From Nocardia ignorata NBRC 108230 (lineage in GTDB: Bacteria > Actinomycetota > Actinomycetes > Mycobacteriales > Mycobacteriaceae), in contig NZ_BDBI01000025.1 of assembly GCF_001612905.1 (NCBI RefSeq), positions 62,001-126,000 of the forward strand: a stretch of DNA of 64,000 nucleotides. The letters are read 5' to 3'. Made by a program: the position numbers and the translations under genes. A model generated the notes under the pieces. That model saw nothing but the letters and a program-made list of their open reading frames with translations, was not told the DNA's origin and ran no database searches. This document shows positions 1-8,962 of this stretch, piece by piece (position 1 is the first letter of the stretch; each line of letters begins with the position of its first letter).

Positions 1-1
1 C

Positions 2-358
2 CTGATCCCCCTGTCCGGTATCCGCAGGCTCTCGCTGCTGATCGGCCAGAGCCGCGCCAAGGACCTCGTCTACACCGGCCGTTTCGTCGACGCCGAGGAA
101 GCCGCGACACTCGGCCTGGTCGACGAAGTGGTCCCCCCCGACGACGTGCTCACCGCCGCCCGCCGCTGGGCCGACCAGTTCGTCACGGCCGCCCCCCGCG
201 CCCTCGCCGCCGCCAAAGCCGTCTTCGAAGCGGGCCCCCACGCCCACTCGACCGCCGTCACCGAGTGGGCGGCCCTCTTCGACACCGACGACACCCGCAC
301 CGGCACCCGATCCTTCGCCGCCGACGGCCCGAACAGCGCCGTATTCACCGGCCGCTGA
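2..358 (+). CDS. Enoyl-CoA hydratase/isomerase, C-terminal part (echA17-like)
   Basis: The frame is open from the window edge and ends in TGA. The 118 residues visible match the C-terminal half of crotonase-fold enzymes: a segment beginning AKDLVYTGRF, then the family hallmark AATLGLVDEVV, then the helical tail that packs on the neighbouring subunit. Crotonases hydrate or isomerise enoyl-CoA thioesters in fatty-acid degradation; the oxyanion-hole and catalytic Glu region lies off the left edge. The next two genes resemble M. tuberculosis Rv3038c and Rv3037c, so this is probably the echA17 (Rv3039c) counterpart. Family certain; substrate unknown. Confidence 0.85.
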   Translation: MIPLSGIRRLSLLIGQSRAKDLVYTGRFVDAEEAATLGLVDEVVPPDDVLTAARRWADQFVTAAPRALAAAKAVFEAGPHAHSTAVTEWAALFDTDDTRTGTRSFAADGPNSAVFTGR

Positions 359-431
359 CTCTGGACCGGTCAGTCGGCCAGCAGGAATGGCGCGAAACAA
401 GACCGGCGATTGCGTGCTGAGGGTCTCCTAT

Positions 432-437
432 TACTCT
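432..437 (+). promoter_or_regulatory. Candidate -10 box for a leaderless transcript
   Basis: TACTCT fits the actinobacterial TANNNT -10 pattern and ends 8 bases before ATG 446. There is no purine-rich ribosome binding site just ahead of that ATG. Transcription starting at or next to the start codon is an inference. Confidence 0.35.
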
Positions 438-445
438 TGCGTGTT

Positions 446-1423
446 ATGACGGTTCACCCCGATGATCCGGCGCCGAACCCGCACGCCACCGAGGCCGAGG
501 TCGAAGCAGCGCTGAAGGACACCAAGCTCGCCCAGGTTCTGTACCACGACTGGGAAGCCGAGACCTACGACGACAAGTGGTCGATCTCCTACGACGAGCG
601 CTGTATCGACTATGCCCGCGGCCGCTTCGACCTGGCGGTCGGCCCCGCCCCGCTGCCGTACGAGCGGGCGCTCGAACTCGGCTGTGGCACGGGGTTCTTC
701 CTGCTCAACCTGATGCAGGGCGGGGTGGCCAAGACCGGTTCGGTCACCGACCTCTCGCCGGGCATGGTGAAGGTGGCGCTGCGCAACGCCGAGCACCTCG
801 GCCTCGATGTGGACGGCCGCGTCGCCGACGCCGAGACCATCCCCTACGAGGACGACACCTTCGACCTGGTGTGCGGGCACGCCGTGCTGCACCACATCCC
901 GGATGTGGAGCTGGCGCTGAAGGAATGCCTGCGCGTGCTCAAGCCGGGCGGGCGTTTCGTGTTCGCCGGTGAACCGACCACCGTGGGCAACTTCTACGCC
1001 CGCAAGCTCGGTCAGCTCACCTGGAAGGTGACCACCGAGGTCACCAAGCTGCCGTTCCTGTCGGGGTGGCGTCGTCCGCAGACCGAGCTGGACGAGTCGT
1101 CGCGCGCCGCAGCGCTCGAGGCCGTCGTCGACCTGCACACCTTCGACCCCAATGACCTGGAGAAGATGGCGAAGTCGGCCGGTGCCGTCGACGTGAAGGC
1201 CACCACCGAGGAATTCGCCGCCGCCCTGTGGGGCTGGCCGGTGCGTACCTTCGAGGCGGCCGTCCCCGACGAGAAGCTGACCGTCGGTTACCGCATGGCC
1301 CAGTACCGTGCCTGGCTCGGCCTGAGCTGGCTCGACGAGAACGTGCTGCGCAAGGTGGTTCCGCGCGAGTTCTTCTACAACGCGATGATCACCGGCGTGA
1401 AGCCGGGCGCGGCGCAGAAGTAG
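446..1423 (+). CDS. Class I SAM-dependent methyltransferase, Rv3038c-like
   Basis: A 325-residue cytosolic methyltransferase. Motif I (LELGCGTGFF) lies near residue 77 and the post-motif III region (VLRVLKPGGRF) near residue 165. The conserved N-terminal stretch VLYHDWEAETYDDKWSISY marks a subfamily I associate with mycobacterial and nocardial proteins. The frame opens at a TTG at 410, but ATG 446 is preferred because family similarity begins there and a -10-like box sits just upstream. The next gene starts directly after the stop, so the two are co-transcribed. M. tuberculosis Rv3038c has the same neighbours. The methyl acceptor is unknown. Confidence 0.85.
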   Translation: MTVHPDDPAPNPHATEAEVEAALKDTKLAQVLYHDWEAETYDDKWSISYDERCIDYARGRFDLAVGPAPLPYERALELGCGTGFFLLNLMQGGVAKTGSVTDLSPGMVKVALRNAEHLGLDVDGRVADAETIPYEDDTFDLVCGHAVLHHIPDVELALKECLRVLKPGGRFVFAGEPTTVGNFYARKLGQLTWKVTTEVTKLPFLSGWRRPQTELDESSRAAALEAVVDLHTFDPNDLEKMAKSAGAVDVKATTEEFAAALWGWPVRTFEAAVPDEKLTVGYRMAQYRAWLGLSWLDENVLRKVVPREFFYNAMITGVKPGAAQK

Positions 1424-2647
1424 GTGGGATACCGCTTCGGCCGCGACGATGTCGCCTTCCTCGGCAGCGCGGCGGGACGTGCCGCGCTCGCCGAGGTCGA
1501 CCGGCTGGAGCTGACGGCGGCGACGCACCTGCGCGATATCGAGCAGGTGCGTCGCTCGTTTCCCGAGCACGGTGCCGCCTTGATCGAGACCGTGCGGTTG
1601 CGGCGCAAGGCGCTGGCGAAGCTGCCCGCGGCGGGGGAGTGGCTGTTCACCGACGACGCGCTGCAACAGGCCACCCCCGCACTCGTCGCCCGGCACCGGG
1701 CCGCGCGGTTGGCCGGTCGTGCCGTCCACGACGTGACGTGCTCGATCGGTGCCGAGCTGGCCGAGCTGGCGGAGGTGTGCCCGGCGGTGATCGGCAGCGA
1801 TCTCGACGACGTGCGGCTGTCGATGGCCGCCCACAATCTAGGGGTCGCCCCACTGACGGCGCAAGGACCTGACGCGACCGTGCCGGTCGGTGGCCGAAAT
1901 ATCGTGCTGGCCAAGGCCGATGCCCTCGTCCCGACCACCCGCGACACCGTGATCATCGCTGATCCGGCCCGCCGGGCCGACGGACGACGCACGTACGATC
2001 CGGCCAAACTCCAACCCCCGCTGCCCGATCTGCTCGCCGCCTACGCGGGTCGTGACATCGCCGTGAAGTCCGCGCCGGGCCTGGATTTCGACCGCCTCGG
2101 GTGGGACGGGGAGATCGAGATCGTCTCCCTCGACGGTGCTGTTCGCGAAGCGTGTCTCTGGTCACCCGGCCTCACCGGACCCGGTATCACCCGTCGCGCC
2201 ACTGTCCTCGATTCTCGTGGTGGCGCGACAACTCTCACCGATGCCGAGCCTGACGACATCCCCGAACGCGCGCCCGGCGAGTGGATCATCGACCCCGACG
2301 GAGCCGTCGTCCGCGCCGGCCTCGTTCGCCACTACGCCGCGAAACACGCTCTGTGGCAACTCGACCCACACATCGCCTACCTCACGGGTGACACCGTGCC
2401 TCCCGGCATGCGCGGCTTCCGCATCGAAGACCGCTTCGATCTGCGTGAGAAGACGCTGCGTCAGGAACTGGCCCGCCGCGACTGCGGTGCCCTCGAGATC
2501 CTGGTCCGAGGCGTCGACATCGACCCGGATGCCTTGCGCAAGAAGCTCAAACCGCGCGGCAACCGGCCCTTCACCTTGGTCGTCACGCGAATAGGCCGCA
2601 ACGCAACAGTTTTCCTCTGCACCGCACAGGCCGCTCAGGTTTCCTGA
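1424..2647 (+). CDS. Class I SAM-dependent methyltransferase with C-terminal THUMP-like domain (Rv3037c-like)
   Basis: A 407-residue protein whose GTG start abuts the preceding stop, suggesting translational coupling. The centre holds a Rossmann methyltransferase core with a loop reading DVTCSIGAEL near residue 104. The motif IIADPARRADGRR near residue 178 resembles the D-P-P/A-R catalytic motif of RNA and DNA methyltransferases. The last 60 residues (GNRPFTLVVTRIGRNATVF) match the THUMP-like C-terminal domain. The mycobacterial counterpart Rv3037c has been discussed as an MGLP O-methyltransferase, whereas the motif set looks more like a nucleic-acid enzyme. I leave the substrate open. Confidence 0.75.
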   Translation: MGYRFGRDDVAFLGSAAGRAALAEVDRLELTAATHLRDIEQVRRSFPEHGAALIETVRLRRKALAKLPAAGEWLFTDDALQQATPALVARHRAARLAGRAVHDVTCSIGAELAELAEVCPAVIGSDLDDVRLSMAAHNLGVAPLTAQGPDATVPVGGRNIVLAKADALVPTTRDTVIIADPARRADGRRTYDPAKLQPPLPDLLAAYAGRDIAVKSAPGLDFDRLGWDGEIEIVSLDGAVREACLWSPGLTGPGITRRATVLDSRGGATTLTDAEPDDIPERAPGEWIIDPDGAVVRAGLVRHYAAKHALWQLDPHIAYLTGDTVPPGMRGFRIEDRFDLREKTLRQELARRDCGALEILVRGVDIDPDALRKKLKPRGNRPFTLVVTRIGRNATVFLCTAQAAQVS

Positions 2648-2656
2648 CGCCCGAGT

Positions 2657-3196
2657 TCAGGCTTCCATCTTCTTCACCACGCGCTGCACGGTGAGCCAGG
2701 TGCGGGTGGTGATGTCCTTGCCGTAGGTCTTCTCCAGCCGGGCCATGAAATCGGGCGTCTTGCCGGTGCTGTTGTCGATCACGGTGAGGAACGCGCGTGC
2801 GGCGGGGTCGTAGCCGATGACGCGGGTGAGCGGGTCGTCGGTGAAGGCGGACGTATCGGCTTCGCGCATGGTGTGTTTGAAGAAGGTGACGGTGAGATAG
2901 GAACCGCGTTCGTGGGCCAGGCCCTCGAACGGGTCGCGATCGAGCAGCGCACGCAGTTCGGGGTGGCTGCGCACGATGGTGCCGCCGGGGATACCGAGCT
3001 CGGTCGCGAGCGCCTGCTGGATGCGGTCTTCGAGAGCGTCGCGGTCGTCGTCGGTGCGGAACACCACGTTGCCGCTGCTCAGCACCGTCGCGACGCCCTC
3101 GAAACCGAGCCCTTCGAACACCCCGCGCAACTTGTCGTTGCGCATGTTCGGGTTGGTCGGCATGATCCCGCGCAGCAGCGCCGCATAACTGTCCAC
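2657..3196 (-). CDS. DUF1697 family protein
   Basis: A 179-residue cytosolic protein matching DUF1697: N-terminal YAALLRGI, then LSSGNVVF and a C-terminal TYGKDITTRTWLTVQRV. The function of the family is not established. The frame is open well upstream, but GTG 3196 fits best because family members begin a few residues before the LLRG motif. It lies 55 bases downstream of the acyltransferase gene on the same strand and may share its transcript. It converges with the upstream methyltransferase gene, with only 9 bases between stops. Confidence 0.75.
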   Translation of the reverse strand: MDSYAALLRGIMPTNPNMRNDKLRGVFEGLGFEGVATVLSSGNVVFRTDDDRDALEDRIQQALATELGIPGGTIVRSHPELRALLDRDPFEGLAHERGSYLTVTFFKHTMREADTSAFTDDPLTRVIGYDPAARAFLTVIDNSTGKTPDFMARLEKTYGKDITTRTWLTVQRVVKKMEA

Positions 3197-3251
3197 GTCG
3201 CGACCGTACCGACCGTCACCGACAGGAACGGTCCTGTCGGCGGAGTGTCGT

Positions 3252-3998
3252 TCAGGCTTGGGCGCCCGCGTTCTTCTTGCGTTCGATATCGGCGAGCGCG
3301 GCCAGGTAGGCCTCTCGTTCGGCGGCACCGGCGTCCCAGGCCACCTTGCGGTTCTTCACGACCTTGGCGGGTGCCCCGACGGCGATGCTGTAGTCGGGAA
3401 CGTCGCCGCGCACCACCGCGTGCGCGCCGAGCACGCAGCCGCGGCCCACGCGGGTGTCGCGCAGGACGGTCACCTTCGCGGCGATCCAGGTGTCGGGGCC
3501 GATCCGCACGGGGCTCTTCACGATGCCCTGGTCCTTGATGGGCAGGGTGATGTCGTCCATCTTGTGGTCGAAGTCGCAGATGTAGCACCAGTCGGCGACC
3601 AGCGTCGACTCACCGATCTCGATGTCGAGGTAGGTGTTGACCACGTTGTCCTTGCCGAACACGACCTTGTCGCCGATGCGCAGCGAACCCTCGTGGCAGC
3701 GGATGGCGTTGCCGTCACCGATATGTACCCAGCGCCCGATTTCCATGCGCGCCAATTCGGGGGTGGCGTGGATTTCCACATTGCGGCCGAGGAACACCAT
3801 TCCGCGCAGCACGATGTGCGGATTGGTGAGCCGGAATTTGAACAGGCGGTAATAACGCACGAGGTACCAGGGGGTGTAGGCGCGATTGGCGAGCACCCAG
3901 CGCAACGAATCCCTGGTCAGAAAACGCGCCTGCTGCGGATCGCGGCGGCGTGATCCACGCCAGCGCGCGCTCAGCGGCGCGCCCCACATGCTCGTCAC
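3252..3998 (-). CDS. Left-handed beta-helix acyltransferase, Rv3034c-like
   Basis: A 248-residue hexapeptide-repeat transferase. From about residue 80 it has repeating I-G-x-x-x-x turns (MEIGRWVHIGDGNAI, RIGDKVVFG, RIGPDTWIAAKVTVL, RVGRGCVLGAHAVV) and the family signature ending SIAVGAPAKVVKNR. Such enzymes acetylate or acylate sugars as trimers. The GTG start has a purine-rich AGGGAGAG ahead of it. The M. tuberculosis counterpart Rv3034c is proposed to acylate MGLP. Here it diverges from the Rv3035-like gene. Acyltransferase fold is firm; acyl donor and acceptor are inferred from context. Confidence 0.8.
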   Translation of the reverse strand: MTSMWGAPLSARWRGSRRRDPQQARFLTRDSLRWVLANRAYTPWYLVRYYRLFKFRLTNPHIVLRGMVFLGRNVEIHATPELARMEIGRWVHIGDGNAIRCHEGSLRIGDKVVFGKDNVVNTYLDIEIGESTLVADWCYICDFDHKMDDITLPIKDQGIVKSPVRIGPDTWIAAKVTVLRDTRVGRGCVLGAHAVVRGDVPDYSIAVGAPAKVVKNRKVAWDAGAAEREAYLAALADIERKKNAGAQA

Positions 3999-4142
3999 GA
4001 ACTACTCTCCCTCTTCCGACCTCGACGGCGTCCACCGGGTGAGCCCCGGGGATTCGGTCATCGGGTACACAGAGTACTTTCGCAGGGCACACTTACCGTG
4101 CCATACCCCGATCCTCGGCCCGATTACCCAGGAGATCAGCAG

Positions 4143-5435
4143 GTGCGAACTCGGACTCGCGTCGCCGCCTCGCTCGCTGCCGCCGGTGTGGTGGCACTGG
4201 CCGGTTGCGGCACCGATGTGGACGACATCACCGTCGGCTCCGGAAAGGGTTGGCCCGCAGCCCATCACGACGGCCGCAACAGCGCCGCGAGCCCGGTGAG
4301 CGGTGCGTCGGCGATGACGTTGAGCTGGTCGCGGCCGGTGGGTGGGCCGATCGCCCAGCCGGTGACGATCGGCGGCGAGGGTCAGCTGTTCGTCACCACA
4401 AGCACCGGCAACTGCGCGGTGTTCTCCTATCAGATGCAGACAGGCCGCAAACGGTTCTGCAACCCGCTCGGTCCGTCGACGATCGAGGCGCCCACCGTGG
4501 TCGACGGCATCAACAATGTCTACGTCGGTGACGACGGCGCGGTGAATTCGTTCAACTACCTCGGTCAGCCGCGCTGGCGCACCCCCGTCGCCGGGGTGCC
4601 GGTGGCGATCCAGTTCACCGGTGACGGCCGCGTGCTCACGGTGACCCAGTCCGGCCAGGTCGACGTGCTCAGCCGCCAGACCGGCGAACGCGAGGTGCCG
4701 ACCCTGCAGCTGCTCGGCGAACCCGACTTCCTGAAGTACCCCGGCCTGACCCGCCCCGCCTCCGGCGACGGCCTCGACGACTGCCAGGTCGGTGGCCCGC
4801 GCTGCGCGGTCGCCAACACCACCGCCGTCGACCCCGAGACCGGCCGCTTCTTCGTCACCGTGTGGGAACCGGGCAAGCCGATGGCGTCGCTGCGGGCGAT
4901 GTCCTACGCCGACGGCACTGTGACGCAGCTGTGGAGCGCCGACATGCTCACCGACGGCAGCGCGACCAGCCCGGCCCTGTCGGCCGACGGCGCCACGGTG
5001 TACGTCGGCGACAACAGCGGCCGCCTGATCGCGGTGAACACCGAGGACGGCAGCACCCGCTGGACCCACGCGCTCGGCTGGACCCCGCGCGGCCGCATCG
5101 CTCTGGTCGACGACCTGATCCTCCCGTCCGGCGACGACGGCTACCTGGCTGCCATCCGCGATCACGGCGACCGCGCCGACCGCGCCTGGGAACGCAAGGA
5201 CCTGGCCCAGCGCGGCACCCCCGCCCTGACCTCGGGCGAGATCGGCTACACGGTCGCCGCCATCGGCGCGGGCCTGAACCTGATCACCTTCGACACCACC
5301 ACCGGCACCACGATCGACTCCGATCCGCTGCCGAACGCCACCGGCACCACCACCGGCACATCGATCGGGCCCGAGGGTCAGGTCGTCGTCGCCACCCGCC
5401 TCGGCGAGATCTTCACCTTCACCCCGGACGCGTAG
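4143..5435 (+). CDS. PQQ-type beta-propeller lipoprotein, Rv3035-like
   Basis: A 430-residue exported protein. GTG 4143 follows an AGGAG-type site and begins a lipoprotein signal (RTRTRVAASLAAAGVVALAGC) whose lipobox Cys lies about 22 residues in; a frame opening at 4098 would put a charged stretch before the signal. The body has repeated propeller blades with short tryptophan/aspartate motifs (GDNSGRLIAVNTEDGSTRW) typical of PQQ-like or BamB-like repeats. No catalytic quinoprotein residues are evident, so a binding or scaffold role at the outer membrane face is more likely. Counterpart of Rv3035, whose function is unknown. Confidence 0.8.
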   Translation: MRTRTRVAASLAAAGVVALAGCGTDVDDITVGSGKGWPAAHHDGRNSAASPVSGASAMTLSWSRPVGGPIAQPVTIGGEGQLFVTTSTGNCAVFSYQMQTGRKRFCNPLGPSTIEAPTVVDGINNVYVGDDGAVNSFNYLGQPRWRTPVAGVPVAIQFTGDGRVLTVTQSGQVDVLSRQTGEREVPTLQLLGEPDFLKYPGLTRPASGDGLDDCQVGGPRCAVANTTAVDPETGRFFVTVWEPGKPMASLRAMSYADGTVTQLWSADMLTDGSATSPALSADGATVYVGDNSGRLIAVNTEDGSTRWTHALGWTPRGRIALVDDLILPSGDDGYLAAIRDHGDRADRAWERKDLAQRGTPALTSGEIGYTVAAIGAGLNLITFDTTTGTTIDSDPLPNATGTTTGTSIGPEGQVVVATRLGEIFTFTPDA

Positions 5436-5436
5436 C

Positions 5437-6447
5437 TCAGTACGGGTTCGCCTGCGCGGTGAAGCGCGGGTTCAGCTCGCCGGCGAGGGCGCGGGGGAAC
5501 GAGACGCGCGTGGGGTCGCCGTCGGCGGTGTAGCGCTGGTCGGGGTGGGCGGCGAGGTGATCGAGCCAATGGGCCGAGTCGAAGGGCACCGCGCCGCGGC
5601 CGGAACGGATGCGTGGCACACCGGCCGGGTCGAGCCCGGCGTAGGGCGCCGGGGCCGGATTCGAGCCGACGAGCATCACGGCGTCGAAGGTGTAGGTGGT
5701 GCCGTCCCAGCTGCCTGCTGTGGTCAGGGCTCGGTTGTCGGGGTGGATGCCGAGGGGTAGCGCCATCGTCCGCACGGTGGCGCCCGGCGCGGCGGCCGTC
5801 ACCGCGCGCACGTTCTCGGCGAACTCGCGTTGCACGCTGTTGTCGTCCAGCGTCGACAGGTTCGGGTGCGTGGCCGTGTGGGCGCCGATCTCGTGGCCGT
5901 TGGCCGCCAGCCAGGGCAGGGCGCGCGGATCGCCCTGGAACGGTTCGTTGTTCACGTAGAAGGTGGCGACCGGCCGGAAATCGGGGTAGCGGGCGCCGAA
6001 TTCGGCGAGGATGCCCGCAGCGCTGTCGGGGGCCACGGCGCCGGAGTCGGTGAAGGCGAGCTGGCTGGTAGTCGAATCGTCGAAGGTGAGGACCACCGGG
6101 TGGGTGCCCGCGGGGAGGTCGAGGCGGCCGGACACATAGTCGGCGGCGGTCACCGGGCGGTAGCCCTCGCGGTAGAGGCGTTCGAGTTCGTCGCGGAATT
6201 CGGCTGGGGTCTGGTCGTATTCGCCCGCCGGGTTCGCCGAAATCTGGTGATACATCAACACCGGGACGAGACCGAGCTCGTTGGCGCCGACTTCGGCCGG
6301 GTTCGGGGGTGCCGCCGTGGTGCTGTGGGCGGCGGGTGGGTCGACCGAGGCCGCCTCGGTGCTCGTGTCCGTGCACGCCGCGAGGGCGGTGGTCAGCGCG
6401 AGGATCGGCAGAAGTCGCGAAAGAGCAGGAGAACCACCTGTCATCAA
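5437..6447 (-). CDS. Polysaccharide deacetylase lipoprotein (CE4 NodB fold)
   Basis: A 336-residue exported lipoprotein: hydrophobic signal LLPILALTTALAAC with the lipobox Cys near residue 24, a Thr/Pro-rich tether, then a NodB domain. VLTFDDS (near 122) supplies the catalytic and metal aspartates and HEIGAHTATH (near 190) the metal-binding His-x3-His. The early VPVLMYHQI is typical of PgaB/IcaB-like deacetylases acting on N-acetylated exopolysaccharides. It diverges from a DUF4015 putative glycosidase with 77 bases between start codons. Its stop sits 1 base from that of the convergent propeller gene. Active fold is clear; the glycan is unknown. Confidence 0.85.
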   Translation of the reverse strand: MMTGGSPALSRLLPILALTTALAACTDTSTEAASVDPPAAHSTTAAPPNPAEVGANELGLVPVLMYHQISANPAGEYDQTPAEFRDELERLYREGYRPVTAADYVSGRLDLPAGTHPVVLTFDDSTTSQLAFTDSGAVAPDSAAGILAEFGARYPDFRPVATFYVNNEPFQGDPRALPWLAANGHEIGAHTATHPNLSTLDDNSVQREFAENVRAVTAAAPGATVRTMALPLGIHPDNRALTTAGSWDGTTYTFDAVMLVGSNPAPAPYAGLDPAGVPRIRSGRGAVPFDSAHWLDHLAAHPDQRYTADGDPTRVSFPRALAGELNPRFTAQANPY

Positions 6448-6524
6448 TGCGATATTACGCGGCGGCCTCGGTTTACAGTTGATCTACCGATACCCGCCAC
6501 ATCCGTGTCGGAACCGCGAAATAG

Positions 6525-7898
6525 TTGGCGTGTCAACAGTATTGGAAGGCGGTGTTGGCGTTGGGGTTCTCATTCCGTTCGGCCGTCCGGTGGCGGTGGA
6601 CGAGCACCGTCGTCGGAGTCGGCCTGGCGATCGTCGTGGTCGCGCTCGTGGCCGGATTCGCTTTGAGTAGATCGGCCGTGGTGCCGCTCGCCGACACCAC
6701 GCCACCGACGCTGACCGTGAACCCCGCCGACCCGGTGACGTCGTACCGGTCACCGGTGGTGGTGCGCGGCACCGCCGTCGACGCCGTTCGGGTCTCCATC
6801 GGCGCGGAATCGGTGACACCGGCCGAAGACGGGTCGTTCGAGTTCGCGGTGCCGTGGGCGCCCGCCTTCGAAGTGGTCGCGGCCGACGACGCGGGCAACG
6901 CGGCCAGCAGCACCGTCGTCACCGCGCGGGCCCTGCCGAGGATGCGGGCGGTGCACGTCACCGCGCACGCCTGGTCGCACGACGGGCTGCGTGAATCGGT
7001 CCTCGACCTGGCGCGCCAGGGACGCATCGACACCGTGCAGCTCGACATCAAGGACGAGGACGGAGTCGTCGGCTACGACTCGCAGGTGCCGCTCGCCCGG
7101 GAGTCCGGTGCCGCCACGAAGATCTACGACGCGCCCGCCGCGCTTCGGCAGTTGCACGACATGGGTGTGCAGGTGGTCGGGCGCATCGTCGCGTTCCGCG
7201 ATCCGACTCTGGCGTCGTGGGCGTGGCACAGCGGGCGCAACGACTGGGTGGTCCAGAACCCTTCCGGCCAACCGTATTCCAGCCATTACGGGCCGATCGC
7301 TTTCACCAATTTCGCCCATCCCGACGTGCGCCGCTACAACATCGACCTGGCCGTGGAAGGCGCGCGGCTCGGGTTCGACGGCATCATGTACGACTACGTC
7401 CGCCGACCCGACGGCAGCCTCACGAGCATGACCTTCACGGGCCTCACCGATACGCCGTCGGTGGCGATCGCGGCCTTCCTCGCCGAGAGCAGGCACCCGG
7501 TGAACAGCGCGGGCGCCCACCAGAGCGCCGCCGTCTACGGCATCGCCTCCACCCGCCCCGACCAGATCGCCCAGGACATCCCCCTCATCGCCCGCCACGT
7601 CGACTTCGTCGCCCCCATGATCTACCCCTCCCACTGGAACCCCGGCGAATACGGCGTCGCCAACCCCAACGCCCAGCCCTACGACATCGTCTACCGCTCC
7701 CTCCAGGACTTCATCACCCAAACCAAGGGCACCAACGCAGGCGTCATCCCATGGCTCCAGGACTTCTCCCTCGGCGTCACCTACGGCGACGCCGAAGTCA
7801 AAGCCCAGATCGACGCCACCCGCGCCGCCGGCATCGACGGGTTCTTCTTCTGGAACGCGGCCACCCGCTACCACGGGGGTGGAATCCACCCGGTCTGA
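6525..7898 (+). CDS. Membrane-anchored putative glycoside hydrolase (DUF4015)
   Basis: About 457 residues. One N-terminal transmembrane helix (VVGVGLAIVVVALVAGF, near 30-46) is followed by a roughly 80-residue Ig-like domain (PPTLTVNPADPVTSYRSPVV) and a TIM-barrel DUF4015 domain. That domain has DTVQLDIKDEDG, YDYVRRPDG and APMIYPSHW, features shared with GH13/GHL-type putative glycosidases. The start is uncertain: TTG 6525 gives the longest form, while GTG 6552 or TTG 6561 lie closer to GGAAGG at 6544. The active site faces outside. The divergent neighbour is a CE4 deacetylase, so the two may process one extracellular polysaccharide. The 3' third is markedly C-rich. Confidence 0.75.
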   Translation: MACQQYWKAVLALGFSFRSAVRWRWTSTVVGVGLAIVVVALVAGFALSRSAVVPLADTTPPTLTVNPADPVTSYRSPVVVRGTAVDAVRVSIGAESVTPAEDGSFEFAVPWAPAFEVVAADDAGNAASSTVVTARALPRMRAVHVTAHAWSHDGLRESVLDLARQGRIDTVQLDIKDEDGVVGYDSQVPLARESGAATKIYDAPAALRQLHDMGVQVVGRIVAFRDPTLASWAWHSGRNDWVVQNPSGQPYSSHYGPIAFTNFAHPDVRRYNIDLAVEGARLGFDGIMYDYVRRPDGSLTSMTFTGLTDTPSVAIAAFLAESRHPVNSAGAHQSAAVYGIASTRPDQIAQDIPLIARHVDFVAPMIYPSHWNPGEYGVANPNAQPYDIVYRSLQDFITQTKGTNAGVIPWLQDFSLGVTYGDAEVKAQIDATRAAGIDGFFFWNAATRYHGGGIHPV

Positions 7899-8016
7899 CA
7901 ATGACGGTGTGCAATCCCACTGAACGGCGCCGTCAGCCGGTGGCGGTGTGGACCTGGCTTGCCGCCTCGATCCGGTCAGCGCGCCTGATCACAGATCGGG
8001 GCTGGAGTAGTCGGTG

Positions 8017-8955
8017 TCAGCTGTCGAGCTGGGCGCGCAGTGCCTGCCCGAACCAGGAGAACACCGGTTCCAGATCTGGGAGCGGGGCCCAGTCGTCGAT
8101 AGTGGCCACCAACTGCCAATACCGCGTTACGCGAGGGTCGTTGGCGACCGCGAGCCGTTCGAGGATCCACCGCTTCAACTGGTCATCGTCGGCCTTGCCG
8201 AAGGTGTCGGCGTAGCGTGCGGTCAGTGTGGCGACAACACCGCCGGCCGACTCCGAGTCCGGTGCAAGCCCCTCTGCCAGCGCACGGCCGACATCGATAC
8301 GCACGGCCTCGGTCAGGTCGTGATGCAGGCCGGTGGTGTCTCCGTCGGCGCGTTGGGCTGCCTGATACTCGGCCATCCGCCGCACCGCTGCCCGGAAGTC
8401 GGTGTCGCGCACCAACTCCACCAGCTCCATCCACGCCTCGACCTGCTGGACGGTAGCTTCTTCGGGTAGTTCCGGCATGCTCGAACGCAGCAGTTCAACC
8501 ATGGCCGGATTGGCGTCGACACCACCGAAGGTGTCGTCGACGAAATCATGAATGAAGCGGCGCCGTTCAGCGTCGGACAGGTTCACCAGTTTGTGCATCA
8601 GATCCATCTCCTGAGGGTTCGAGTCACGATTCGCTACCGCCGCCAACACCGCGCGCCGCAGGCGCAGCGCGCGGATCTGCACGTCGAGGGCCGCGGCGTG
8701 CGCTGCGGCGACCTCAGCCAGCGAGGTCTCACCGGCCAGCAAGCGCCGAACCGTCGCCAGATCGATGTCCAACTCACGGAGCGTCCGGACCAGTTCCCAA
8801 CGAGTCAGGGCATCCACGTCGTACAGGCGGTAGCCGGCCGGGCTATGACAGGTCGCCGGAACGATCCCCGTGTCGGAGTAGAACCGGATTGTCTTGACCG
8901 AAAGACCGGTCCGCACAGCCAGGGCCCCGATAGTCAGGAGGTTCTCGTCGTCCAT
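8017..8955 (-). CDS. MerR family transcriptional regulator
   Basis: A 312-residue regulator. The N-terminal winged helix reads LTIGALAVRTGLSVKTIRFYSDTG (first 35 residues), with the wing YRLYDVDAL and a dimerisation coiled coil ending near residue 110. The 200-residue C-terminal part is helical with no recognised ligand motif and no metal-binding cysteine cluster, which argues against a metal sensor and for an organic ligand. Its own promoter carries a MerR-type dyad inside a 19-bp spacer (see 8963-8993), so it is probably autoregulated. No obvious target gene is adjacent. Confidence 0.85.
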   Translation of the reverse strand: MDDENLLTIGALAVRTGLSVKTIRFYSDTGIVPATCHSPAGYRLYDVDALTRWELVRTLRELDIDLATVRRLLAGETSLAEVAAAHAAALDVQIRALRLRRAVLAAVANRDSNPQEMDLMHKLVNLSDAERRRFIHDFVDDTFGGVDANPAMVELLRSSMPELPEEATVQQVEAWMELVELVRDTDFRAAVRRMAEYQAAQRADGDTTGLHHDLTEAVRIDVGRALAEGLAPDSESAGGVVATLTARYADTFGKADDDQLKRWILERLAVANDPRVTRYWQLVATIDDWAPLPDLEPVFSWFGQALRAQLDS

Positions 8956-8962
8956 GCCTACA

